A stretch of 64,000 bases of DNA from Chondrosia reniformis (Eukaryota; Porifera; Demospongiae; Chondrillida; Chondrillidae). A program made the position numbers and the translations under genes. The notes under the pieces were generated by a model. It searched no databases and was not told the origin of the DNA. It saw nothing but the letters and a program-made list of their open reading frames with translations. The stretch lies in assembly GCA_947172415.1 (NCBI GenBank), contig OX359189.1, positions 3,176,501-3,240,500 of the forward strand. The letters are read 5' to 3'. Each line of letters opens with the position of its first letter. Positions within the stretch are counted from its first letter, which is position 1. Positions 22,053 through 33,931 of this stretch are shown here, piece by piece.

Positions 22053-25000
22053 TTAATCACTATTGTGTCTCGGTGCCAAGTTAACATTTTGGTATTCTGG
22101 AAGTGGTGCGTGTTGTTGAAAGGTTTGCAACTTTTCAAGTGCAATATAAGATGGATTCTGATGTTCAACCATGACAGAGTCATGGCTTACAGTTTCATCA
22201 CCCTGGTCTCCATCTTTGCCTTCAGGGTAGTAATGCTCCTCATCAGTTCTATTTGCTGCATCTGTACACACGATAATAGTGTATACTCCTGCACATAGAT
22301 ATACTACATGCAAATGGCACAGTGGAAAAAGAATTGTTATATATATCTTCATCCATAGCTCTTCATATGAACCATGTTTTAGTAAAAATGGTGTTTCATG
22401 CATGATCAGATTATTTATGGTCTGGATCAAGGACATGCCAAAAACATACATATATATAGTCCTTAATTTAGTAATTGCATTAGTTTCTTCATGCACTCAC
22501 ATTTCATCTTTTGTTTCTTTGTAAATTTATAAATTGCATACAATAATATAGTCAACACCACAGTGATAATAATTAATGGGAGTTGAAGTCCATTTCCAGC
22601 AATCAGGCTATTGTACTCCAGAGCAGCTATATGTATGTACAAATAATATACAAGGATAGACACTTTACTTGGTGCACATGTGCCAGGTGTCACAATACTC
22701 AGTTTATGTACGTACCTAGGTATCTTAGTACTTCTGAATCAGTTATTATTGTTATGCTACATAAGTATGTATACATAATACCAAAAGGTGTTTTACCTTT
22801 GAAATCAGATCAACTATAAACTCTATATATTCACCACAAATATGTACTCTTTAGACCTAACACAAACACACACCCTATGGTTTGAGTTTGGCAACATTGC
22901 AAGTGAAACTGACTATTAAGGTCATAGGTGTCAACCTAGAAATTTACCAAAGTGGGACAGAAGTGCTGAAAAAGCGGGACATTGAGGAGCGAGAACGGGA
23001 CAGTGGGACATCTGTAGGCAAGGCGGGACATGTCCCACCTAAATCGGGATGGTTGACACCTATGTAAGGCTAAAATCATGATCAGCTACTTACATTTATA
23101 CTTAAAAAAACATCTTCCAGTGTCTGACTGTATAATTTGACTGTCTAATATAACTTACAAGAACAAATCATGTTTTCAATATATTCTTCTTTACTTTCTT
23201 CCAAATATCCATCAGTTAACCTCACTGCACACTGATAACTCCTCTCAGCATCCACACTCCTGAGTATCATTAGACTACTACTTGTTGCAGTCTGGGTCAC
23301 TTCAAACTCAGAACTATAAAGCTCGAGGTTGATCTGTTGCCCATCTTCCTTCCAAATGACTTCAGTGTTACTATTGAATAAAGCTACCCCATTGGCTGTG
23401 GCCATTAGATCATGATGGTAGCAAGTGAGAAGATGTTTGGCATTCATGCACACTGGAGTAGAGGCTAACAGGACAGTCTGAGCTGTTAAATGCAAAAAGT
23501 GGAATAAAATTGACACATTCATTGACATTATATGTACGTATATTGGTATATGTATACACATTTTGTATTTAAAACGAGTTAAAAACTCATGGGGCATGCT
23601 CAAATTTCTTGGACGCTTTGTTGGATTTATATATAGTTTTAATCTCAACGATTCTAAAGGCTGTGTCTTCAAAATTATAATAAACGATAGAAAAAATTAA
23701 TTAATTTAAACTTCCCAAACGCCGCCATTTGCAACTTAATTATAGGGGCTGCCTGCCTGTGGCAACCCCTAAAAATATTAACTTAAAAAGTGAAGCCACT
23801 CTATATACACATGTATGTACTATATGTATATGTATTTCTTAAATAAATAACTTACACAAAGTAGTAGATTTTATTTTAAGAGGTAAACTTGACACATTGG
23901 CTTTCACAGATACAGCAATGACAGAGATAACGTAGGCAGTCTCTGGTATTAGTCCTGTAATATTGGCCTCATTTTCAGCTGTTTGTACCGAATGGATTAT
24001 ATTTCTAATTGCATAATCTGTTGACTGCCAAAGTATAAGTTGGAATGAGTAGTTTAAATGGTCAAAGCAAGCACCTGGACTGTGTGCCCACTTGAGTTGT
24101 ACCTCCTTACTATAAGGTTTGACTTCAACTAGGGTGGGTGACATTGGATAATCTACATAATGTTTGGAAATACAGTATATATTTTCCATGTAGTTTTATA
24201 AAAAAAGCAGATATAGAGAACAAATTGACTTTATAAAAAATGTAAAAAACAACATTTAATAATATGCAAAACATTTTTAATTTACAAATTGTTACTGCAA
24301 CACATTAAACTTAGGTATTAGTATACCATCACGATGGGATTCATTTCTGTTAGTCAGCTTAAATTAATCACTACATATACTCTTATTGAATGACTATTAG
24401 TTTATTAGTACAGTTGATTTAACACGAATGGAACATGCTAGGGCATAACTCAGTGGAAGAGCACTGATTCAATTCCCATGGCCAGCAATTGCTTCATTAA
24501 TGTTTTTCCCTCTTCATAATTAATATATAATCATTCACACTTTATAAAGATGATCATCTACTTGAATTCAAAGTCTGGCAAATGTAATCAATAAGAGGAG
24601 ATGGTTCACAATTTGCAATTGTGGTACATATACGTAAATGTACTGATCATGATCAATGACTGTTAGCCTTTTGTCCATCAAATATTTATTGTTTGGCCGC
24701 AAGCGCCTACAGTATATATCTAACTCACCTGGTGGATCTATTGTAATAGAGTTACTGAATGTATTTTGGTGAGTTATTTGGTTGTTGGTATAGCATCTGT
24801 AAGTGTAAACTTCACTTGCAAATTCTTCTCCAGTTAGAGTTATAAGAAGAGTGGTAATTTTGGTAGTAGTCTCAATCTCTTCATGAGAGATGCTAGCAGA
24901 AGTACTGAAAAAAGTTCCATTTCTTTGCCAAGCGAGTAGACTTGCATTAAGCACGGGATGCCTACATGTCACTTCAAAGGTCTCTCCTATGCAAGGGACT

Positions 25001-25205
25001 TTGGATGAAGTTGTGAGAATAAATTCTGATCCATGGCCTAAAAGTAGTTATTTATGAAAAGGATTTACAAAAGATAAAGTTTATAAACGAACGAACGATC
25101 ATGTCTTTTATATATGCGTATGTTTTACTCACTTGGTACTTGAATTGTTGAAAGTGCTACATATACGTGAAACACGCTTATGAGAGAGAATTCAAAATCT
25201 GCCAT
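22053..25205 (-). CDS. Ig/FN3 type I membrane receptor B (Ig-FN3-Ig-TM, signalling-type tail)
   Basis: Six exons, all in phase 1: 25205-25133 (signal peptide MADFEFSLISVFHVYVALS), 25037-24729 (Ig), 24152-23856 (FN3), 23482-23159 (Ig), 22626-22501 (stalk and TM), 22261-22053 (tail), about 445 aa. Ig cysteines are visible in FEVTCRHP...YRCY and LLTCYHHD...YQCAV; the FN3 Trp is in VQLKWAHS. TM is about residues 349-366, followed by KFTKKQKMK as stop-transfer. The 69-residue tail carries NPSY (412-415), an NPxY motif, and YQNV (433-436), a pYxN-type SH2 site, plus acidic stretches. Receptor A has the same start but a second FN3 and almost no tail, so the pair probably arose by tandem duplication and then lost or gained the distal exons. 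Ligand and function are unknown. Confidence 0.86.
22922..23064. mobile_element. Short MITE with 14-bp inverted ends
   Basis: Ends are CATAGGTGTCAACC and GGTTGACACCTATG. TAAGG on both sides (22917-22921 and 23065-23069) looks like a 5-bp target duplication. The interior repeats the word GCGGGACA/GTGGGACA. Lies in the receptor B intron before the TM exon. Confidence 0.75.
24441..24530 (+). mobile_element. tRNA-derived SINE copy
   Basis: A-box-like CATAACTCAGTGGAAGAGC, B-box-like GATTCAATTCCC, then the TTTTTCCCTCTTCAT tail shared with 6459-6580. In a receptor B intron. Confidence 0.65.
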
Positions 25206-26423
25206 TGTCAGAAATTCTTCATTAGAATGACATTTGGTTCTCACTTAGATGATAGATGTAAAGAGGCGAAAATCGGGTAAACAAACAGGCTATATATATA
25301 TATAGATTGTACTATATAGCAGCAACGCGTAACTTTTTTTCACAATAACTACTTACGTATGTGTACTACCTGCAGGTCTGTGCAAGGATTAGGGACTATT
25401 ACAGGAAATGACGTAATTTGTTTATTTTCCATGTGTGATAATTAAGGCCAACCCCCTTTACAGGAGTGGCATACTGAAATTTAAGTGTTCTTCCCTGATT
25501 CTATGAAAATGTTGATATCTATACATATCGGGAACTAAACCTAGTGAGAGCTTTGGTTTTAATTCTCCACTGGGCTAGACAGCTGTTTCAGGGCCTTCAT
25601 CAGTGTCTGTTGTCCTCTCTTAACCTGTCTGCTTCTGCAATCATGGTCCCTCCCCCACAGATCGAATCCTCAAGTACAGACTACTTGAGACCCTGGCAGT
25701 GTCTACTTCTTGATCTTTTAATTTGTGAGTAATTCTTGGCTCTTTGTACAAAATGTAGGGGTCTTATATAGTGTCAAAAGCTGCATGTGATAACTACACA
25801 TGATGAAATTAATGTAGGCCAATTGCAAATTAAATTATATTTGGTTGGAATTAACATGCATGCACTGGTGGTCTTCTAGGTTCACTTTCCAGCAATCATT
25901 TCTTCTTTGGGGGTGCTGATGGTATATAGAGCTAAGGCAAAGATTCAAGATTGATCCAGCTAGTGATTATATGGGATGTCGTAGTTCAAGGCCAGGCCAC
26001 AGCAGCAGATTTTCAGTGATTTTCAGTGATTTTCAGTGACAAGCATCCCTGACAACAAACATATGCCCATTGAACAGATAACACACTGATTACTGACTAA
26101 TTTAAGGACTGATTTACTGTGTGTGTTTATATATATGTTGTATGTACTGTTACTGGCCTCCCTGAAAAGTAGTCCCCTGGACTAAGTGGAGTTCCAGTCT
26201 AATACTTCAATCAATCAATCTTTTTATGCTTTTCCTCTTGATGATGTTTATAATTACGGTTTGATTTTATCACTGCTCATTCATGTAGACACTATTTACA
26301 CAACTAATAAGAAAACGCAAGCATCAAATATAAGAAAACACATGCATTAAATTGACTCAGAACAAGATATATAGAGTCACACAACTAGGAAAATTAGCAG
26401 AATTGTAAGTTAGATGTTCTTTA
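25206..26423. other. Intergenic region left of AGPAT copy 2
   Basis: Contains a copy of the dispersed CCTATAGGG repeat (25529-25605), degraded SINE pieces near 25851-25910 and 26215-26275, and three 10-bp repeats of GATTTTCAGT near 26012. No gene recognised. Confidence 0.55.
25529..25605 (+). repeat. Dispersed CCTATAGGG repeat, copy 3 (internally shortened)
   Basis: GGGAACTAAACCTAGTGAGA joined closely to CTCCACTGGGCTAGACAGCT and CTTCATCAGTG. Confidence 0.75.
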
Positions 26424-29400
26424 CTATTTCTGCTTCACTGCAAGACCATAGGCAGATCTATTAGAAGCAAATGTGCACAGCTGCTGGAAGCTTTTGTTAG
26501 CTGTAAAGAGATCACATGACAGTCACCTGACAATGTGAGCATAGTTAATGTTACTATGCCTTACCAAGGAACAGAACACTTCCTATGATGAGCAGCGTCC
26601 ACCAAGCTCCACTGAGGAACAATGTTATAATGTAATAGACAAGTGGTACTCCTATGAGCATTGTCCACATGGCAAAGGCCATCCTCGGCCAGAGTCTCAT
26701 TGGCAGATCAAACTCAACTCCATACTTGGGTGAAAAGGTCTGATGTTTCACATAGTAATCATATATCTCATCCTAAAGATACAAAAGTTTAAAACCATGT
26801 ATATCAAGAAACTTGGAAAACGGTTAAAAGTACATACACCTACCGCCTCATGCACTTATTAGATATGCCATACATGCACTGCATGTCTAGCTATAATTGC
26901 TTAAAGTTTAGGGTTAAACATGAGGAGGGGGCCTCCCTCTCCTTAGTGACAAAAATCCCACCCTAAAAATGGAGATAGAAGCAAATTTAGTAAAGTAATT
27001 AAGTTCAGCATGTGATTGTATGAAACCTATTTAATAAGGAGAAAGTAGCAAAAATAAAGATGCTATAACAAATATGGACCATGGTACCTAAGCTAGCCCT
27101 CATTCAGTTAATATAATTACAACCTCCATGTAAGGAATAAAAATGTACACAATTATCCTAAGCTTATTCAGAACTGGAAACATGACATTTTAATTGCTTG
27201 TATAATCCAAAAGCAAATTTAGGAGGAACTTCAAATCTACGGTACACGCTAAAAGAAACGAATCTACTGTACATATATATAAAAAGGCAATGTCTTTTGT
27301 GGTAGATAGGAATTTAAGTTCCTTAGAGCTCGGATCCATAGAGCATCCAGTTTCGGAGGTATAACTCCATAAAACTTGCATAGTTTGGGAAAATCCTGTG
27401 ATCCTGAACATACAGAATTAACATATACATTATAACATTGCTAGTAAACCTGTATAATAGTGGTTCATATATTGAAAGCATCTATAGAACTAAGCAATTC
27501 ACTATTCAATAAACAATAGAGTTAAAGGATTAAAGAATGCACAAATTACAACAATATCATAATGAATCCTACCACCAATTCTACATTGTAAATAATCTAA
27601 ATCAAAGTGATAATCAAACCACAAGTACTTATAATCATGCTCAAATATCAAGAATATGGAAAAGTGCGAAATAAGCAATTGCTGGGCATCAAGAAAAGCT
27701 CCATTCATGTTTCTCCTCATATCAGTCAGTGCAGTATTTAGTCTTCATTCACTAATTAGTAGACTGTAATGATTCATTCTATCAGAACAAGCTGATAATC
27801 ATAATCTAAGAGATGTCAGGTGTTACAGCATTATAATATGAGTCAATAGCACTAGACAGCATTGATGAACTTTAAACAAGAAGCAAGTGATGGTCACAGA
27901 ATTATAATTTCACACAAAGGGGGACCAGTCCCTGCAGCTACATGGGTAAACTTAAGTGCCAGGCAACAGTACATTTACTGCATCAAAACAACACACATCA
28001 AGTTTTGAGCAAAAACAGACTACAATATACCCCTCAAATTACAGTCTTTCTATACAGGGAACAAGTAAAGGTTTGCTATATAAGAAAACTTAGTAGAAAT
28101 CACTTGATAAATTTTACTGAACCAACTACAGATTAAGCAACAATTATTAAGAAATTAGAAATAAAACTATCAACCTTTTTTTGAAAATGCTTAATTAGCC
28201 AATTAGCAGCTTCTTCTTCTGAGTCCGTAGGTATTTCTGACATTGGAATCCTCCTAATGAAACATTCACAAATATCATTACTATATAAACCATTCACAGT
28301 GCTTGACATGATAATGCCACAACCCAGAATATTCCATATTAATGCATTTTATTTTGGAGTAGCTCATAGCCTGTAATTGTTACTGTAGGCTATGGTTAAA
28401 GACTAGCTATTAACATGTATTTCAGTGCTCCTATACATATCTATATATACAAGAAAAATAAAAACATTAATTTAAAAATGAAATTAGAAGTAGGGATGCA
28501 TGGCAGTGCTTCCAACAGTCACTAACAAATCTGAAAAAAGTAGCAAAACAAGAAAGGGATCATGTGACAAGGATAACCATACAGAAGTGGCATACGTATA
28601 TATACTGAAATTTAAGTGACTTAACCATACACATCACTTCCATGCTTAGACACACCATCCCTACTTTGGTTATCTTGATGCGCCCAAACATGGAAGTGAT
28701 GTGTATGGTTAAGTCACTTAAATTTCTATATATATATATATGCCACTTCTGTATGGTTAGCTTTGTCACGTTGATCCCTTTCTTGTTTTGTTACTTTTTC
28801 CAGATTTGCTAGTGATCCTTAATCCCCTATGAAACATAAAGTAGAAAATGAACCAAGAAAGCCTACTTTGGATGTATTGAGAAATAGTCCAACAATGAAA
28901 ACAGTCATAAAATTAATAACAGCTACCTCTTCTCATTTTTTAAGAATGTATATATATTTGTTACAAAAATGTCATAGTTAATAAAACTTCTAAATATAAA
29001 TATAGTGTATACAATTTATACTTTTTCAAGAAATCCACTCCTCCTCTAATGCTTTCATTTGTTCCATCCAAAGCAACCTCTGCTCAGTGTTGGTTAATTT
29101 AAAAGGATGCACTACATCACACTCTCCACTTACAGCAGAGTCCCTTAGATTACTAGTTGTGCGTTTTTCTCTCCACAACAGACACTTCTCCAATGGAATC
29201 ACATTAGGTCCACCTGCAATGTCTGCTATAATTGGTAGTGCAATCTCACAAAAGAGCGGAGGGTCTTTATAGGCTAGTGCTTTGGTAGCTTCTATAAATT
29301 TCTTTCTTGAGATCTGAGGAATATACACAAAATCTGCAAGAGCATGCGATCTGATGATGTCTGCACTTCCTGTTGCTTCTGCAACTGTATCTTTCATGCT

Positions 29401-32400
29401 CTGCGGAAGTTTCTCCCAATGGACAATCAAGGATTTATATCCATGCTTCCATTTCCAGCCTTTAAATTCTTTAGCATCCTTAATATTATACCTTTGACCT
29501 TCTTGGATCCATATTTTATCAAGTGGCATTTTAGACAACCTTGAAAAATCAATAAATGCATCATCAGCTATATACAGATATCCCTCTTCACTCGGAAAAG
29601 ACTCCAAATGAGCAACAATACATTTCTGTTGGAAATACCCTGTTTCACTTCCGTTGCACTGAATGTATTCAATGTCCTTACTAATGTAATCTGGTCTAGG
29701 AATAGGGCCAGTATAGGAGATTCTATCAAAATATTGAGCATAGTGAGAATGAAGCAATTTTACGGTTGAATTTACATTTTCCTCCAACAAGGGAAAGTTA
29801 GTATTAAATTGTACACACAGTCGAATATTTCTCCAATCCTCCTTCCTCCATCTTTGATTATTTTGCATGACTGGGAATACATATCCCATTGCAGATAAGT
29901 CGTTCAACCAAGCAACCATATAGCTCACATCTTCCTCTTCTAGAATTCCTACTTCAAACATATCTATATAGAGTTGCAAAATACATTCCTTTAGAAGGTT
30001 TTGTTGACAATTCCACTTAGCTAAATATTTTGTCAAAATTCCTGCTTTTTGGTAAAGTGGCAACTCAGCTTGATAATCAAAGTAGGGCTTGTGGAAATTT
30101 CTATCTGTAGCATTGATAAAAGATGGTAAAAATGCAACACCTAGCCCGGCTTCCCACATTAATCTCTCTGCCATGTATGCTCGCCATATGTCGCTTACCC
30201 TAGAGTGTACTGACAAGGGAAGGGACACGCTCCAGAACGCATCGCAATGGAAAAGGGTCGATTGGGCATTGAACGGACTCATAACACCAGGTGGAAGACT
30301 AGTTCCCTTAAGTTCACGGCTGAATGTTATGTTAGGTATACCACGTGTCAATCGGTAAATAGCATCGACGTCAGTGTCACCATCTGAAAGCAGCTGCCAT
30401 GCACCAACACGCTCAACTCCATAACCTGCCACATTTTTGACAGGAGGTGCACTTGTATAAGCTTTATTTATGAGGTCAAGTGGAAAGCCTCTTGGCCAGG
30501 CATCCTTAAAACCGTAAAATGGATAAGGGTTCCATAGATTTCCACGTACACGTGCTACATTAGGATTCCTGTGAAAAACTTCTTGGAAATTTAGTTTACT
30601 ACCTGAATTTAATTTATTGTCGTCATCAAAATCAAAGATTACTTCAGCTCCGTGTTGTATAGCATACAGATAGCCAATGTTTTTACGGCTTAAGGTCCTC
30701 CAAGGTGTGAGTTGTACTGTCCTGTATGTTAGATGTTCCTGTTCACTGACTCCCAAATACACGCTTCTCTGTCCAGCTAGTGTAAAGTTGTCAGGAGTGT
30801 CTTGATCTCCAACAACGACAAGGCACCAGTCCTCGAGCCCTTCTATTTGCTTGATGGCCTGTGTGGGTGGGTTGATGGTGGTCACTACAGCCCACTGCGA
30901 GCAGCTCTCTTGATGGAAGGATCTCTTCAAAGTGTAAGATGTTAAATGGGAAAACGGGTCCCATTCCAGATGTCTCACCGCTTCCAAGTCTTTTATGTAA
31001 CCACTGATAACTGTTTTGGCAGGAATGTCGTACTTCTTGCCTTTTACCGCTGACTGATGTTGTTGCTTTATGGGTAGGTACCACTTTGATTGCTCCCTTT
31101 GGACAGTTATGGTGGTCCTAAATGGTTTATTGAACCACTGGATTGCCGCGAAAATAAAACAAATCAAGGCGATGAGACTGATTGTTTTACTCCTCCTCTT
31201 GGTGCATCTCGTACATATCATTTTCCTAAATCTATATATATTCAAAATTTGAAACTCTTCGTTCGTCGCAATTATATTTTGACTTTCGTAAGCAGATCGC
31301 TAGAGTTCCTTTGTAAAAGACACGCTTCTCCGTCCAGCTAGTGTTGCAGTAATGTTTATCAAAAATGTCTTGATCTCATAACATTTTTTAAATTCTATGG
31401 TATAGGATCGAATTTCCGAAATAATGTGAAAATGGCTATGTAGAGTTAAATTTAGAACAGCAACGCTAAAAACTGGCCTTGAAAGCAAGCGACCGCGTTC
31501 CGTATTAGTCTGATTCCGTATATAGTCTCGCGTAGCCGTAGACCTCTATCTCGCCTCCATATTTATATTATGACGTCACACGTCGCCGACATAATTATTC
31601 AGATAAAAGTCGGGATGTGTCTGAGCTAATTCGTGATTTTGAACTATGTACATGCAAAATAGATCTGCAGTTGAAATGCATGCTATACAGCATATGGCCT
31701 AAGCATAGCATGTAGGAAAATGGTGTATTGGATTATTCATACATGCATAATTTGTATCCTACTTATTATACTTTAATTGTATATATAGGATTTTACAACA
31801 TGCAGCTATACAAATACCTTAGCTACAACTAACTATACCCCCATACATGGCCCTGACTACCTCATGTTTATATACATTATACAGCCATGATTATATAATA
31901 CCAGTAACTATATAGACATTATACACATATCTACGTATATATCAAAGGGACTGGGGGTCACGTACGTAATATATAAGCAAACAAATGATCACTATAAGTA
32001 GCAGCATCTGGCTGCTACTTGTACTGCTACTTGTACTGCTACTTGTATATTATAAAACCGGAAGTAGACCTGCAACTGTTTTACCAACTTTTAGCCTTTA
32101 TGCGCTCTTCAAAACAACTTTTCTACAGTTGAAATCATATAAAAAAAACATTAGAAGTTTAAAAGAACTAAAGACGCATTCACTGCCGATTTATATCGTG
32201 CTAATCCGTAATACATTGAATACGTCTGCCATGTTTTTTCAGGCCATCCCTACTTAGAGAGTACTACCATACTCTCTGATAAAAGCTACTACATATGTAA
32301 TATATAAATGTCCAATACTATATAGACCAATCTAGTAAATGCGATATTCTTTTATACACAATGATTCAAACTAAGTACCTAAATAGGACGTCACAGGCAC

Positions 32401-33931
32401 AAGGTTCAGCATTGACCACTCCAAGGAGACTTGGCTCTTCCTTAGCATATCCAAATGTAATATCATACACTGCAGGAACTGGAAAAAGATAATTCCAGAC
32501 ACACAATGGCAATAGTACATAATTCATTCCATTTATATGATATCAGATGTTTAAGTTATAGTTCAAAGCAATTATTTATATTAATCATTAAAAAGTTATG
32601 TATGGCAAGATCAAAAGGGCAAATATCATCTTTTCTAAAGCTCAGAAGATATACTTCATGGATGTTCATAAGTGCTAATGCCAAAACATAACTTCAAATT
32701 CTAGAATTATGTGCCGTACCAGAGTTCTTCAGCTGAGTGACAAGGAAGCTAAATCCTTTGGTCCTCGGAAAGAGATGATGCTTCAAGTATGGCAATCTCT
32801 TTGACTTGGCCCATTCCATGCTTTGTTTGTGTTTCTCTGGAGTATACCTACTGCCTTCTGCAAACAGGCATAGCTGCAGTGCAAGGGAAAGGTATCCATT
32901 AAATGAAAATGAAATTCACTCATAGAGTCACTAGACATACATACATATGCCTTCTGCAAACAGGCATAATTACACAGAAAGGACTCAGTTATCCATTAAA
33001 TGAAAATGAAAATGATATTTTAATGAAAATATGTACAATGAGGCAATTACTGTAAATCCCACAATATAACCATTTCATTAAATAATGTAATAATTGCTTC
33101 TTTGCTAAATTTCAAGACATTAACATATTTTCATTACTCACCGTCATGTTAACTGGATAGTCAGCCAAGTTCTTACAGTAATGTTCCAGTCGACTCTTAT
33201 CTTTTGCCCAATCTCGGGTTAATATGGGATACTCCATTAGACTGAAACTCCAGCCAATACCTGGGATAAATTTGGCAATGTCCTTCATGTACGCCTTGGT
33301 ACCCTAGCATATATGAAGCAATGTGCATCAGTGGATAACCTATATAAATACTGTTACAACACCTACAAGCACACTACAGCTAAAGCTATTTGATCCTTAG
33401 ACATATAGATAGTGTATGACCTTCCTAACTCTCTATAGCTCTTCATACCCCAAGCATGCCAGTTCTTTCCAGGAACACCCAGCCGACCATCCAATCAATG
33501 TCACCCCGGTGGTTCAATAGTCCCACTGCGTGTTCCTTATTGATGAATTTGTGAAACACAGCTGGGTCATCGGCAAAGCTTCGCATCGGATATTCAGCCC
33601 AAGATTCTACGGCGAAAGGCAGCACTACAGAGAGTTTGAGAGAAATACTAGAATTCCTAAATACCTTCACTTATTCAGCAAAAGTAAGGGTAGAATATTG
33701 TACGCCAATCTAAACAAGTTTGTATCGTGAAGAGCGACGTGAAAGAGAAGACTTACAGCACCAAAACCAGTATACAATGATTGTATTTATCCTTCTGTAC
33801 AGTCTCTTGTTGACGAATTTCAGTGGAAGGGTCAATGCCTGAAGGATATTTATCACCAAGCCGCTTATTAAGAAGATGACAATGAAAAGGAGCACCACAA
33901 TCTTAAACTTCTTTAAAATTTTGAACGCCAT
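26424..33931 (-). CDS. 1-acylglycerol-3-phosphate acyltransferase, AGPAT3/4-like (copy 2, with nested gene in intron 5)
   Basis: Eight exons with the same phases as copy 1: 33931-33757, 33624-33449, 33303-33142, 32873-32720, 32478-32379, 28253-28175, 26772-26565, 26500-26424, about 376 aa. The PlsC-family enzyme transfers an acyl group from acyl-CoA to lysophosphatidate. The NHx4D motif is in LLNHRGDIDWMVGW and motif III in LFAEGSRYTPEK; LKHHLFPRTKGF and RRIPMSEIP are typical of the AGPAT3/4/5 group. There is one N-terminal TM and two near the C-terminus. It has one codon more than copy 1 (in exon 2). Intron 5 is 4.1 kb and holds the STELLO-like gene on the same strand. The intron 6 donor (AAG|GTTGAT) is weak compared with copy 1. 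The reading frame is intact, so it is probably active. Confidence 0.9.
28519..28815. mobile_element. Foldback (snapback) element, about 297 bp
   Basis: Arms of about 128 bp (28519-28646 and 28688-28815) match as reverse complements with a few changes, mostly in (TA)n, around a 41-bp loop. Outer ends read TCACTA(A/G)CAAATCT. No coding capacity. It sits in AGPAT copy 2 intron 5, between exon 6 and the nested gene. Confidence 0.8.
29026..31245 (-). CDS. STELLO/DUF288-like type II membrane glycosyltransferase, intronless, nested gene
   Basis: One uninterrupted frame of 739 codons. A short basic cytosolic N-terminus (CTRCTKRRSK) is followed by a single anchor helix (about residues 21-38), the layout of a Golgi glycosyltransferase. 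The conserved block is SQWAVVTTINPPTQAI ... DWCLVVVGDQDTP ... SRKNIGYLYAIQHGAEVIFDFDDDN, with the acidic DDD at 207-209 as the likely metal/nucleotide-sugar site. This matches DUF288 proteins, including plant STELLO1/2 and nematode relatives. Plant STELLOs act in the Golgi on cellulose synthase assembly; the animal role is not established. The gene lies entirely inside AGPAT copy 2 intron 5 on the same strand and has no introns among intron-rich neighbours, which suggests insertion of a processed copy or an ancestrally intronless gene. Confidence 0.88.
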   Translation of the reverse strand: MNIYRFRKMICTRCTKRRSKTISLIALICFIFAAIQWFNKPFRTTITVQREQSKWYLPIKQQHQSAVKGKKYDIPAKTVISGYIKDLEAVRHLEWDPFSHLTSYTLKRSFHQESCSQWAVVTTINPPTQAIKQIEGLEDWCLVVVGDQDTPDNFTLAGQRSVYLGVSEQEHLTYRTVQLTPWRTLSRKNIGYLYAIQHGAEVIFDFDDDNKLNSGSKLNFQEVFHRNPNVARVRGNLWNPYPFYGFKDAWPRGFPLDLINKAYTSAPPVKNVAGYGVERVGAWQLLSDGDTDVDAIYRLTRGIPNITFSRELKGTSLPPGVMSPFNAQSTLFHCDAFWSVSLPLSVHSRVSDIWRAYMAERLMWEAGLGVAFLPSFINATDRNFHKPYFDYQAELPLYQKAGILTKYLAKWNCQQNLLKECILQLYIDMFEVGILEEEDVSYMVAWLNDLSAMGYVFPVMQNNQRWRKEDWRNIRLCVQFNTNFPLLEENVNSTVKLLHSHYAQYFDRISYTGPIPRPDYISKDIEYIQCNGSETGYFQQKCIVAHLESFPSEEGYLYIADDAFIDFSRLSKMPLDKIWIQEGQRYNIKDAKEFKGWKWKHGYKSLIVHWEKLPQSMKDTVAEATGSADIIRSHALADFVYIPQISRKKFIEATKALAYKDPPLFCEIALPIIADIAGGPNVIPLEKCLLWREKRTTSNLRDSAVSGECDVVHPFKLTNTEQRLLWMEQMKALEEEWIS
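31571..31578. promoter_or_regulatory. CRE-like palindrome upstream of the STELLO-like gene
   Basis: TGACGTCA, a full CREB/ATF consensus, lies about 330 bp upstream of the start codon in a locally CpG-richer stretch (31490-31600). This may be the nested gene's own promoter; a chance match is possible. Confidence 0.35.
31698..31728 (-). repeat. Dispersed CCTATAGGG repeat, outer tail only
   Basis: Shares GCATAGCATGTAGGAAAATGG with the outer end of copy 1 near 568-590. Confidence 0.5.
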
